A stretch of DNA of 23,445 nucleotides. It comes from M55B112 sp040880545 (GTDB lineage: Bacteria; Bacteroidota; Bacteroidia; Bacteroidales; GCA-2748055). How positions within the stretch are numbered: the first letter of the stretch is position 1; the number at the start of each line of letters is the position of its first letter. The position numbers and the translations under genes were made by a program. A model generated the notes under the pieces. The model saw only the letters and a program-made list of their open reading frames with translations. It ran no database searches and was not told the DNA's origin. Of the stretch, positions 13,962 to 21,102 are shown piece after piece. Location: the NCBI GenBank assembly GCA_040880545.1, contig JBBDIE010000107.1, positions 1 through 23,445 on the forward strand, written 5' to 3'.

Positions 13962-14471
13962 ATGCCCAACCAGCTCCAATATAATGTAATGTATACCTAC
14001 GAAAAATTTAATATACGTCTGTTTCCATGGTTTTTACTGATCCTGGGAATCATCTTTACCCTTTCGAAAATGTATATTGAGGCAGGAATCTCAGGCTCCA
14101 TTGGCGCTATCTCAGCCATCTCCTTCAGCGGATTCAATATTGATGCAGAGAAATCCCTTATCCGTAAATACGACCGGTTTTTGTGGTTCTATATCGGAGG
14201 TTGGCGGGAAATACCCAAGCCGCTCTATGTCACAGTTGTCAGAATAAAATTAAGCGGCAGGCGCGTAAGTCCGTTGCCCCTTCCCATGCCTGAATCTGGC
14301 AAGGCTTCACGAGCTTATAAGCTGAACCTGGTGGTTGATGGAAAGGAACGGTACATATCGCTGACCTACGGGAACCGGCTTGCCATGCTTGAGGAGGGTA
14401 TGAAAATCGCTAAAATTCTGAATATCAGGCTTCTTGATCATACAACAAGTGAAAAGCAGTGGTTGTGCTGA
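13962..14471 (+). CDS. Small membrane-anchored hypothetical protein
   Basis: About 169 residues from ATG 13962, or 160 from ATG 13989 (MYTYEKFNIRLFP...), which is equally likely; a TTG at 13947 would add five more. The N-terminal part has a hydrophobic helix (IRLFPWFLLILGIIFTLSKM), then a second moderately hydrophobic Gly/Ser/Ala/Ile stretch (SGSIGAISAISFSGF), then a basic, beta-rich cytosolic part with I-x-K-P-L-Y-V-T-V-V-R-I and LNLVVDGKERYISLTYG. That layout is shared by many small Bacteroidota proteins of unknown role; the beta-rich tail is reminiscent of membrane-attached PH-like domains but I cannot confirm this. It is separated from the convergent barrel gene by a strong terminator. 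Confidence 0.75.
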   Translation: MPNQLQYNVMYTYEKFNIRLFPWFLLILGIIFTLSKMYIEAGISGSIGAISAISFSGFNIDAEKSLIRKYDRFLWFYIGGWREIPKPLYVTVVRIKLSGRRVSPLPLPMPESGKASRAYKLNLVVDGKERYISLTYGNRLAMLEEGMKIAKILNIRLLDHTTSEKQWLC

Positions 14472-14488
14472 ACAGACAGACAATTAAA

Positions 14489-14533
14489 AACTGCATCAAA
14501 AAACCAGATTGATTCTGATCTTTTGATGCAGTT
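14489..14533. terminator. Bidirectional rho-independent terminator
   Basis: AACTGCATCAAAA (14489-14501) and TTTTGATGCAGTT (14521-14533) form a perfect 13-bp inverted repeat with a 19-nt loop. T-rich tracts follow on plus (GTTGTTTTT) and on minus (CAGTTTTTAATTG). It sits between the convergent genes ending at 14471 and 14559, so it can serve both. Confidence 0.88.
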
Positions 14534-14558
14534 GTTGTTTTTAATCTTCCTTTATTGT

Positions 14559-15194
14559 TTAGAACCAGTAGCCGAGCGCAAGTATCCATGCATTGGGCCT
14601 GGCGTCTAAATTATAATCAGACCCTCCTACGGTGAAAGTATCTGCATATTTTGAAAGGGATCCTTCATAACGTGCATCAACTGTTAACTTACTGAAAAGG
14701 TCCACGCCAATCCCTGCCTGGAACCCGAAAGTCATTCCGCTTTGAACAGATTCAATTTCTGAAATTGCCTCTGTAAGCTCATTCACAGAACTTATAACGA
14801 TGGATCCAACCGGACCGGCATTGAGCCTGGCAGGTCCGAGTTTTACACCCACAAGCACCGGTATATCAATCCTGTTAAATTTAACATTCAGGACTTCAGT
14901 TGCACCGCCTTGAATCACCTGCTCTACCGTACCCCCCGTAGTATTGAAATAAAGTTCAGGCTGTACAAATACCATGGCTACTTTTAACCTGGTCATCAAA
15001 CCAAACTGATAACCGGCAACTGTTTCACCAGTTACCAGGTCATATACCTGGGTTCCGTCTGTAATACCGGTAACATCATCCATGGCAATGGATGAAAAGT
15101 TAACACCTGCTTTCAAACCATACTGGAACAACTGGGCATTGGCCGAGATGGTCATAAATAGCACGGCTATTGAAATAAATACAATTTTCTTCAT
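14559..15194 (-). CDS. PorT-like outer membrane beta-barrel protein
   Basis: A 211-residue protein with a signal peptide ending SANA-Q (cleavage about residue 20). The mature part opens with FQYGLKAGVNFSSI, then alternating amphipathic strands (QFGLMTRLKVAMVFVQPELYF, FNRIDIPVLVGVKLGP, ARLNAGPVGSIVI, FGFQAGIGVDLFSKLTVDARYE) and ends in an aromatic-rich strand AWILALGYWF with terminal Phe, the BAM recognition signature. This is the common 'outer membrane protein beta-barrel' (PorT-like) family of Bacteroidota, about eight strands. The specific role is unknown; members range from secretion accessory proteins to small porins or adhesins. It is single on the minus strand with the bidirectional terminator at its end. 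Confidence 0.9.
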   Translation of the reverse strand: MKKIVFISIAVLFMTISANAQLFQYGLKAGVNFSSIAMDDVTGITDGTQVYDLVTGETVAGYQFGLMTRLKVAMVFVQPELYFNTTGGTVEQVIQGGATEVLNVKFNRIDIPVLVGVKLGPARLNAGPVGSIVISSVNELTEAISEIESVQSGMTFGFQAGIGVDLFSKLTVDARYEGSLSKYADTFTVGGSDYNLDARPNAWILALGYWF

Positions 15195-15227
15195 AATAAT
15201 TTAAAATTTAGTTGTGCGTTAAATTTA

Positions 15228-15261
15228 CAACTATTAAACGTTAAATGTCAATGAATAGTTG
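15228..15261. promoter_or_regulatory. Inverted repeat between tcdA and the barrel gene
   Basis: CAACTATT (15228-15235) and AATAGTTG (15254-15261) are a perfect 8-bp dyad with an 18-nt spacer. It lies just after the tcdA stop and before the barrel gene's ATG, so it could be a weak tcdA terminator or an operator. A TAAATTTA near-match to the -7 box follows it on the minus strand. Confidence 0.35.
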
Positions 15262-15269
15262 CACTATTA

Positions 15270-16028
15270 TTAGTTTTTATCCACAGGTGGCCCCTCCCTA
15301 TCACCTGTTAATCCTTCAATAACCACCGATGATAACATGCATCCGAATATGGCAGGTATATATGAAACAGTTCCCGGGATCGAACGTTTATTCGGCTCAT
15401 TCTCTGTAAGTAATAAACTTTCCTTTTCTACTGATTCGGTGGAAAAAACTACTTTGAATCCACCGTGAACACCCCTCTTCCGCAACTTCTTTCTTAACAG
15501 GTAGGCCAGTTTACAATTATATGATTTTTTAAAATCCGCAATGCCGATCCTCGTTGGATCTTTCTTTCCCCCTGATCCCATTGAACTGGTCAGGGGAATG
15601 CCTGATTTATATACTATTTCAATCAAAAGGATCTTTGGGGTCAGTGTATCAATGGCATCAACGACAAAATCAAAGGAAGAGAAGGGGATTTGCGCCAGGG
15701 TCTCCTCATTCAGATAGGTCTCAACGGTTTCAATGATCAGCGCCGGATTTATATCGGTTAGCCTGTCCCTCATAAGTTGTACCTTGGATTGACCAATAGT
15801 GGAGTGCAGTGCCGGCACCTGGCGGTTGATGTTTGAAGGGTTTACCGTATCATTGTCAATGATGGTTATCCGGCCAACGCCTGCCCGTACGAGGCACTCC
15901 GCAACCATGGATCCCACACCCCCCATGCCGGCCACAAGTACATGGGCCTCCCTGAGGATAGCGCATTTCTCCTCTCCCAGGAGCTGTATCGTTCGCGACA
16001 TCCATTCCGGGAAGTTCCTGTTGCTCAT
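15270..16028 (-). CDS. tcdA: tRNA threonylcarbamoyladenosine dehydratase (ThiF/E1-like)
   Basis: A 252-residue protein of typical TcdA size. TcdA (CsdL) uses ATP to convert t6A37 of tRNAs to cyclic t6A in the cytosol. The E1-like nucleotide loop G-M-G-G-V-G-S is at 34-40 after LREAHVLVA; IIDNDTVNPSNINRQ with the conserved N-R-Q (68-70) and VVDAIDTLTPK (122-132) follow. SSMGSGGKKDPTRI (148-161) is a TcdA-specific block that separates it from ThiF and MoeB; the C-x-x-C zinc pairs of MoeB are not present. It lies 22 nt after the TatD-type gene and two genes after gltX, so it is in a tRNA-related operon. Confidence 0.94.
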   Translation of the reverse strand: MSNRNFPEWMSRTIQLLGEEKCAILREAHVLVAGMGGVGSMVAECLVRAGVGRITIIDNDTVNPSNINRQVPALHSTIGQSKVQLMRDRLTDINPALIIETVETYLNEETLAQIPFSSFDFVVDAIDTLTPKILLIEIVYKSGIPLTSSMGSGGKKDPTRIGIADFKKSYNCKLAYLLRKKLRKRGVHGGFKVVFSTESVEKESLLLTENEPNKRSIPGTVSYIPAIFGCMLSSVVIEGLTGDREGPPVDKN

Positions 16029-16050
16029 CTGTTGCTTTATTTCCTGAATT

Positions 16051-16725
16051 TTATTTTCTGGTAAGTAGGTTGTTAGCCCTTTCCGCCATTATCCTGCAAA
16101 GCTCCTCAACACCTATTTTTTTCAATTCCGCCGCGGCCCTGTAGATCTCCCTGATGGAACGATCAGAGATGTCGGTTTCCAGAAAAGTGCTTTCCAACGG
16201 CAAGGCTGCATACGCTTCACGGCTCTTTTGGGAAAGCAGGAGGGATTCACCAAAGGAGAGTTGAAATCCGTGCTTCAGCAGCTCCATTGCCCTGGTGGTA
16301 TTGCCCATGTAGCCATGGATCACCATGGGAATTGATGGTTTTTCTTCTTTTGCGAATTTTATCAGCTCCTGGTCCGCTTTTACCGCGTGAATGATTAGCG
16401 GCATTTCCACCAGTGCTGCAAGATCAGCATGGGCTTTGAATACCTTCAGCTGAAGGTCCATGGATACCCCTTTCATTTTATCCAGCCCCGCCTCCCCCAG
16501 TGCAAGGACCTGGCAGTTCTCAGTGGCGAGCTGGATCTTTTTTAATGTATGCGGAATATCCACTTTATCGATATCCCAGGGATGAAGCCCGACTGAATAA
16601 CTGGCTTCCGGATCCTGGTCCGGCGGATAATCCTCACTGGCCAGGTTCCTTAATACCCACTCATGAGGACTCGCCGGGGCCCGGTGGGCGTGAATGTTCA
16701 CGTATTGGTCCTTTGCTATCAACAT
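16051..16725 (-). CDS. TatD-family metal-dependent hydrolase
   Basis: A 224-residue TIM-barrel hydrolase, somewhat shorter than the usual 250-265. Metal ligands are recognisable: H12-A-H14 at the first strand, GEAGLD with E78 at 77-82, IIHAV with H113, VIHGY with H137, and LETDIS with D185 at 182-187. TatD proteins are Mg-dependent DNases / D-aminoacyl-tRNA deacylase-like enzymes; the physiological substrate of this shorter branch is unclear. Its ATG is 2 nt after the gltX stop and the tcdA gene follows after 22 nt. The shortening falls in the stretch between HAHR and GLHPWD, where the conserved loop seen in E. coli TatD is compressed. Confidence 0.88.
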   Translation of the reverse strand: MLIAKDQYVNIHAHRAPASPHEWVLRNLASEDYPPDQDPEASYSVGLHPWDIDKVDIPHTLKKIQLATENCQVLALGEAGLDKMKGVSMDLQLKVFKAHADLAALVEMPLIIHAVKADQELIKFAKEEKPSIPMVIHGYMGNTTRAMELLKHGFQLSFGESLLLSQKSREAYAALPLESTFLETDISDRSIREIYRAAAELKKIGVEELCRIMAERANNLLTRK

Positions 16726-16727
16726 CG

Positions 16728-18248
16728 CTATCCTATTTCTGAAATTCCCTTTTCAATTCTCCTTAAAACCTCCTCCCTGCCAAGTATTGCAGCCATATCA
16801 GACAGAGACGGACCCATGAGTGTGCCTACCATAACCAGCCTCCAGGCTGTCATTACATTGCCCATTCCCCACCCATTTGATTCAATCTCTTCTTTAACCT
16901 TTTTTTCAATGACAGAAGATTCGAATGGCTCAATATTCTTCAATACCGAGGAAAGGCCCCTCATCAGCCCCGGGGTCTCCTCCTTCCACCGCTTTTTAAC
17001 AACATTTTCATCATAGCTGCCGGGTGCGGTAAACAAGAACGATGATTGCTCCCAGAATTCCGATACAAAAGTTGCCCGCTCCCTGATCAGTGTGATTACC
17101 TCCCTTACATATTGGTCATCTCTTTCCACACCATGCTTCTTCAATACCGGTTGAAAAAGTTTTGCCAGTTCTTCCACCGGCCTTTGTTGCAAATATTGAT
17201 GATTGAACCACCTCGCTTTATCAGGATCGAATTTGGATCCCGATCTCCCCACTTTTTCAAGTTCAAAATCTTTTACCAACTCCCCGATGGTATAAAGCTC
17301 TTGCTCCGTTCCCGGGTTCCATCCAAGGAATGCCAGGATGTTGATGCACGCCTCGGGGAAATATCCCTCCTCCCTGTAACCGCTTGAAACCTCTCCTGTT
17401 TTGGGATCCTTCCACTCCAGCGGAAATACCGGAAATCCTCCCTTATCTCCATCCCTTTTACTCAGTTTTCCCTTCCCGTCGGGCTTAAGGATCAACGGTA
17501 AATGCGCAAATGCAGGCATCACCGCTTCCCAACCCAGCGCCTTGTAAAGCGAAACATGCAAGGGTAACGAAGGCAGCCACTCTTCACCCCTGATCACATG
17601 GGATATCTTCATTTTATAATCATCCACCACGTTGGCCAGATGGTATGTGGGCATACCGTCTGATTTAAACAGGATCTTGTCATCCAGTGTCGAACTATCC
17701 ACCGTCACATCGCCCCGGATCAGGTCCTCCATCTCAACGGGTTTCCCCTCCAGGAATTTAAACCGGATCACAAATGGATCGCCTCTTTCTATACGTTCCC
17801 TGGTTTCTTTCTCCGAAAGTGTGAGTGAATTTTCCATCTGCATCCGGGTGTATGCATCATAGGTGAAGGTCTCCTTTCGCTCCTCACACTCCTTCCTGGC
17901 ACGATCAAGCGCTTCAGGTGTATCAAATGCATAATATGCATGACGCGAAGCAATTAGTCCTTCCGCGTATTTGCTGTATTTGTCCCGTCGCTCCGATTGC
18001 CGGTAAGGTCCATGTTCACCCCCTGTAACCGGACCCTCATCCGGAATTATTCCACACCATTCCAGCGACTCCCGGATATATTCTTCGGCTCCCTCAACAA
18101 ATCTCGACCGGTCGGTATCTTCGATCCGCAAAATAAACGTTCCCCCATGCTTTTTAGCAAACAGATAATTAAACAATGCTGTTCTCAATCCGCCAATATG
18201 CAGCGGTCCGGTCGGACTCGGTGCAAAACGTACCCGTACTTCATTCAT
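16728..18248 (-). CDS. gltX: Glutamyl-tRNA synthetase
   Basis: A 506-residue class I synthetase from ATG 18248. A TTG 21 nt upstream would add seven residues but lacks support, while the ATG gives the standard start MNEVRVRFAPSPTG. It charges tRNA-Glu in the cytosol. The HIGH motif reads HIGG (17-20), as in bacterial GluRS; RIEDTD follows; the second signature is KLSKRDG from residue 261. The C-terminal helical anticodon-binding domain is complete (to ...RRIEKGISEIG). It is first of a three-gene operon with the TatD-type gene and tcdA. A perfect TATCTTTG -7 box lies at 18274-18267, about 20 nt before the ATG. Confidence 0.97.
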   Translation of the reverse strand: MNEVRVRFAPSPTGPLHIGGLRTALFNYLFAKKHGGTFILRIEDTDRSRFVEGAEEYIRESLEWCGIIPDEGPVTGGEHGPYRQSERRDKYSKYAEGLIASRHAYYAFDTPEALDRARKECEERKETFTYDAYTRMQMENSLTLSEKETRERIERGDPFVIRFKFLEGKPVEMEDLIRGDVTVDSSTLDDKILFKSDGMPTYHLANVVDDYKMKISHVIRGEEWLPSLPLHVSLYKALGWEAVMPAFAHLPLILKPDGKGKLSKRDGDKGGFPVFPLEWKDPKTGEVSSGYREEGYFPEACINILAFLGWNPGTEQELYTIGELVKDFELEKVGRSGSKFDPDKARWFNHQYLQQRPVEELAKLFQPVLKKHGVERDDQYVREVITLIRERATFVSEFWEQSSFLFTAPGSYDENVVKKRWKEETPGLMRGLSSVLKNIEPFESSVIEKKVKEEIESNGWGMGNVMTAWRLVMVGTLMGPSLSDMAAILGREEVLRRIEKGISEIG

Positions 18249-18266
18249 AATCTCAATGTTTAACTG

Positions 18267-18274
18267 CAAAGATA
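18267..18274 (-). promoter_or_regulatory. -7 box of the gltX operon promoter
   Basis: The minus strand reads TATCTTTG, a full match to TAnnTTTG, ending 18 nt before the gltX ATG. No clear TTTG is seen at the -33 distance. Confidence 0.45.
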
Positions 18275-18369
18275 AGGATTAATGGAGAGAGTTTTATGAC
18301 CAGTTTTTTGAACTGCATCATAAGCATAAAAACTTTATAATACTAAACTCGCACATTGCGTCTTTTTAG

Positions 18370-18377
18370 TAACTTTG
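18370..18377 (+). promoter_or_regulatory. -7 box of the HEPN/MNT pair
   Basis: TAACTTTG is a full match to TAnnTTTG, 17 nt before the first ATG of the HEPN gene (18395). The -33 element is not convincing. Confidence 0.45.
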
Positions 18378-18394
18378 ATTGTTTAGATTAAAAA

Positions 18395-18779
18395 ATGATG
18401 ATGAATGTAACTAAACAGATTGAGTATTGGTCAAGGGGAGCTGAAGACGATTTATTAACAGCTGATTTGCTGATTCGGGAAAAACGAATAATGCACGGAT
18501 TGTTTTTTATGTCACTTAGTGATCGAAAAAGCTATCAAAGCTCATATTGTAAAAAAATCAAGACAGGTTGCTCCAAGGTCGCATAACTTGATTTATCTAT
18601 CAGAGATAGCTGATTTAGATTTTGATGATGAGGCGCAAATTTTTCTTGGGATATTAATGAAATATCAGCTACAAGGACGGTATCCTGATTATAATCCTGA
18701 ACTTCCGGATATTTTAAAAGTGAATGAATATTTCGAAAAAACTAAAACTATATTTTTATGGCTGATAGAGAGGTTATAG
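18395..18779 (+). pseudogene. HEPN-domain protein, interrupted by a one-base frameshift
   Basis: Two overlapping frames together give one HEPN domain of about 127 residues: IEYWSRGAEDDLLTADLLI...MHGLFF in the first frame, and CHLVIEKAIKAHIVKKS...HNLIYLSEIADLDFD...LQGRYPDYNPEL in the second. The break is at T6-A (18503-18509): removing one base there restores GLF[FL]CHLVIEKAIKAH, the expected helix of HEPN proteins. An RX6H pattern is present (R-QVAPRS-H). It could be a true inactivating mutation, a sequencing/assembly indel at a homopolymer, or slippage. It overlaps the MNT gene by 22 nt and is clearly AT-richer than its neighbours, as is common for acquired toxin-antitoxin genes. Three consecutive ATG codons (18395, 18398, 18401) could start it. 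Confidence 0.75.
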
Positions 18780-19066
18780 AAACATTAAAAAAATATATTT
18801 ACCTATTACGTTCAGAAGGAATATCTGTCGAAAAAGCCTATTTATATGGCAGTTATTTGACGAATACAGCTACTGATGAAAGCGACATTGATATTATGAT
18901 TGTAACAGAAAATGAGGATGACTATTTAACAGGTAAAATCTGGAGTTTAACCAGAAAAGTAAATTCAAAAATTGAACCTTACACCGTGGGAAAAGGAAGA
19001 TTTAATAGCACCGACACTTCTCCGTTGATTGATTTAGTAAAAAATACCGGACTGAAAATTGCATAG
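18758..19066 (+). CDS. MNT-type minimal nucleotidyltransferase (antitoxin partner of HEPN)
   Basis: A 102-residue protein. The catalytic signature GS-X10-D-x-D is exact: G31-S32 then D43-I-D45, in AYLYGSYLTNTATDESDIDI. A later acidic residue expected for the third metal ligand may be E73 in SKIEPY. In HEPN/MNT modules the MNT protein neutralises the HEPN RNase, in the studied case by adding AMP groups to it. The start ATG at 18758 overlaps the HEPN frame, so the two are translationally linked. The frame is intact although the HEPN frame is broken, compatible with recent damage to, or an indel error in, the toxin. AT-rich like its partner. Confidence 0.88.
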   Translation: MADREVIETLKKYIYLLRSEGISVEKAYLYGSYLTNTATDESDIDIMIVTENEDDYLTGKIWSLTRKVNSKIEPYTVGKGRFNSTDTSPLIDLVKNTGLKIA

Positions 19067-19107
19067 CCATATATATGCTATTCAGCCCATGGCGTCAAGT
19101 TAACGCC

Positions 19108-19527
19108 TCAAAATTTACCTTGATACCGCTTCAAAAACTCCGGGTACACCTTCTCTGTCATCCATTTCAGCCGCGGCTCCACCCGCAACATCTTCAGGTA
19201 CACCTCATTCGCTTCGCGGTACATCTCCGAAGCCATGTAAGCATCAGCCAGGCTTCTCAGCGTGTTCAGATAGAGCCAGTTGTACTTTAATCCCTCCCTG
19301 TCAGCTTCATACAGCTTCTCCGATTTCCTGTAAATCTTCGCCGCCTCCACACTGCTGCCGCCAAAAATCGCCTGCTGCAGCGGCTGCAACTCCGCGTTCC
19401 AAAACAACGGCTGCCGGCTGACCCACGCCACCAGCATCCGCATCAGCCGTATGATCGCCATGTCCTCCACGTTCTGCTCACGCACCCGATCATGGTACCG
19501 GCAGTCCACGGTATTCCACCTCAGCAT
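19108..19527 (-). CDS. TPR-like C-terminal fragment or small TPR protein
   Basis: A 139-codon frame from ATG 19527. From about residue 9 it reads as real protein: helical, with EAAKIYRKSEKLYEADREG, YLNTLRSLADAYMASEMYR and EANEVYLKMLRVEPRLKW, which resemble two to three tetratricopeptide-like helix pairs. The first residues (MLRWNTVDC) are in a shifted frame of the acyltransferase start at 19490-19624, so this ATG is probably an accident of a join and the natural 5' end of the gene is missing. The larger parent protein is not recognised. It is likely transcribed with the carotenoid genes upstream, if at all. Convergent with MNT across 41 nt containing a weak GGCGT/ACGCC dyad. Confidence 0.55.
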   Translation of the reverse strand: MLRWNTVDCRYHDRVREQNVEDMAIIRLMRMLVAWVSRQPLFWNAELQPLQQAIFGGSSVEAAKIYRKSEKLYEADREGLKYNWLYLNTLRSLADAYMASEMYREANEVYLKMLRVEPRLKWMTEKVYPEFLKRYQGKF

Positions 19528-19624
19528 GGTACCCCACCTTCCTGAAGTCGAGCCGCGGCAGCAGCCTCGAATAACCTTTGAAAAAAGGGTAAAAGAACCA
19601 GTGGTGTCGTGCCTTAATGATCAT
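19490..19624 (-). pseudogene. N-terminal remnant of a lysophospholipid-acyltransferase-like gene
   Basis: From ATG 19624 the frame encodes 44 residues starting MIIKARHHWFFYPFFKGYS and ending VEYRGLPVP, then TGA. This resembles the opening of the Bacteroidota 1-acyl-glycerol-3-phosphate acyltransferase-like proteins that accompany carotenoid genes, which continue into an N-H-x4-D catalytic block. That block and everything after it are absent. The ATG overlaps the end of crtW by 11 nt, typical of an original operon gene. The stop falls in a second copy of CATGGTACC (19491-19499; first at 19525-19533), after which another gene's tail begins in a different frame. Family assignment rests on a short segment. 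Confidence 0.5.
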
Positions 19625-20315
19625 GTGCCTGTACGCCTTTCTCTTTGATCCTGTACAGCTGCCACCAGGGGGTTTCCGGCGATGCATGGTGCTCGTAATG
19701 GTAGCCGAAGAAGTAGCAGGAGAGCATCGCCCAGAGATGGTTCCGCTTCAGGGTGCGCGCCTTGTGCTTCCCCATCTCCCCGGTATGGGGTCTTTTATGG
19801 GGTAAATACGTACCGAAGTAAAAAAGTTGTAATGTGCCCAAAAACGCCGGAACGATCCAGAGTACCAGCAGTGCCTGCACCCCAATACCCACCAGGCGGT
19901 CGAGCACGTTGAAGATCACCGCCATGGCGATCAACTGCCAAATGGTAGTGTAACGCACCATGAATTTAAACCACCACGCCCAGAAATTCTGCGAGCGGGT
20001 ATAGAAATCGGGATCCTGCTCCGTGCCGGGATACTTGTGGTGGTCCCAATGGTTCTTGATCAGCCGCTTGTACGACATCCCCGCGAACATAAACACCGCT
20101 GCATAACCAATCGCGTTGTTTACAAACTTGTTTTTCGAAACCTGGCGGTGCATGGCGTCATGACCCGTGATAAAGAGTCCGGTATAGAGGTAGGCCTGTA
20201 CTACAATATGCAGGTACATCCATGGATTGTCCCACGCCACGGGTATGTTCAAGAGAATGTAAACCAGGTGGCCGAGCCACAACAACATGATAAGCAGAGC
20301 GATCAGTACACCCAT
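19614..20315 (-). CDS. crtW: Carotenoid ketolase (CrtW-like, membrane fatty-acid-desaturase fold)
   Basis: A 233-residue integral membrane di-iron enzyme. Three histidine boxes are present: HDAMH (52-56), HWDHHKYPGTEQDPDF (89-104) and HYEHHASPETPWWQL (206-220). HDAMH and EHH-x-x-P-x-x-P-W-W-x-L are typical for CrtW beta-ring 4-ketolases; CrtZ hydroxylases have a different box set. Four or so hydrophobic segments (3-23, 34-50, 66-84, 124-165) fit. It introduces a keto group at C4 of a beta-ionone ring. It overlaps cruF by 13 nt, so they are cotranscribed. A role in flexixanthin-like pigment synthesis is inferred from cruF and crtD next door. Confidence 0.87.
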   Translation of the reverse strand: MGVLIALLIMLLWLGHLVYILLNIPVAWDNPWMYLHIVVQAYLYTGLFITGHDAMHRQVSKNKFVNNAIGYAAVFMFAGMSYKRLIKNHWDHHKYPGTEQDPDFYTRSQNFWAWWFKFMVRYTTIWQLIAMAVIFNVLDRLVGIGVQALLVLWIVPAFLGTLQLFYFGTYLPHKRPHTGEMGKHKARTLKRNHLWAMLSCYFFGYHYEHHASPETPWWQLYRIKEKGVQAHDH

Positions 20316-20971
20316 AATTCACGTATTACGATCCAGATATCCAGCAGGATAAAGAACCCCAGCTGTACGAAAAACAGTGGAGCAGCGATTTTGTTCTGCC
20401 TGTTAACCATCTCGTTGCGATCGGCGAACCAGACCAAAACAAGCGAGATCACCAGCCAGGCGATGTAGTTCTGCATCGACACTGCACCACCCCAATCCCA
20501 CATATCCAGTTCGATCGCCGCCGGCTCCAGCGCGAAGTCATATACCACCATCAGCACAGCAGCGACGATCACCCTGAAATACCGCTGTTCAATGAATCGC
20601 GAGGTGATCACCAGGCTGGAATATACCAACATCAGCCAGTTAACACCGATGATCAACGGCGTATGAAACAGTGTCGGGCCCAGTGTCGGACCATAGGTAT
20701 AACTGCCAAAGACCAACCCGGTATTTACTCCGGCGATCTCAACAATAAACCCCGCACTGTAGATCAACAGTACCTTCCAGGCAAATCGCAGGTCCAGCCT
20801 GCCATGGTAGATCAGCAGCAGCAGTACATTCAATAGCAGGTTCAACGGCACCATTGCTTTGAACAGCTCACGTGTCTGTGGAATAATCATTCCCGCCACC
20901 CCAACGCTGTAAAAAATAACCAGCCAGGGTGCCAGGTTGTAGTTCCGTATTCGTTCAAAAATTTCTCTCAT
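20303..20971 (-). CDS. cruF: Carotenoid 1,2-hydratase-type membrane protein (CruF family)
   Basis: A 222-residue multi-pass membrane protein (about seven hydrophobic segments). It carries the PF04240 landmarks: FIVEIAGVNTGLVFGSYTYG (75-94) and VVYDFALEPAAIELDMWDW (142-160), with conserved acidic residues E78, D145, E149, D156 and D159. CruF adds water to the psi-end of gamma-carotene or related acyclic ends, giving a 1'-hydroxy group; the same family also includes plain 'carotenoid biosynthesis protein' entries. It sits between crtD and crtW on the minus strand, and the crtW start lies inside its 3' end. Function by family and context. Confidence 0.85.
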   Translation of the reverse strand: MREIFERIRNYNLAPWLVIFYSVGVAGMIIPQTRELFKAMVPLNLLLNVLLLLIYHGRLDLRFAWKVLLIYSAGFIVEIAGVNTGLVFGSYTYGPTLGPTLFHTPLIIGVNWLMLVYSSLVITSRFIEQRYFRVIVAAVLMVVYDFALEPAAIELDMWDWGGAVSMQNYIAWLVISLVLVWFADRNEMVNRQNKIAAPLFFVQLGFFILLDIWIVIRELWVY

Positions 20972-21057
20972 CTATATCAGTAAATTAACCTGTGAATGTC
21001 CAGCATGTCCGTTTACTGTGATACGGTCTCCTGGAAATTGATCATTTACATAATTAT

Positions 21058-21069
21058 AATTTTAAAATT
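21058..21069. promoter_or_regulatory. AT-rich palindrome upstream of cruF-crtW
   Basis: AATTTTAAAATT is a perfect 12-bp palindrome in the 131-nt space between crtD and cruF. It is nearly the same as the 14-bp palindrome between crtD and crtI (22594-22607). It may be a shared operator or simply AT-rich promoter DNA. Confidence 0.25.
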
Positions 21070-21102
21070 TTCTCTCCCAAAACATCAACAGCACGATGTC
21101 AT

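Noticed and set aside
18249..18269. TTG start adding seven residues to GltX
   Set aside because: The ATG at 18248 gives the standard GluRS N-terminus and lies properly after the TATCTTTG box; the TTG is inside that box.
18503..18509. Classical -1 slippery heptamer TTTTTTA in the HEPN gene
   Set aside because: The heptamer is in the wrong codon phase, and the shift needed is +1 (or loss of one base), so a programmed -1 event does not explain it.
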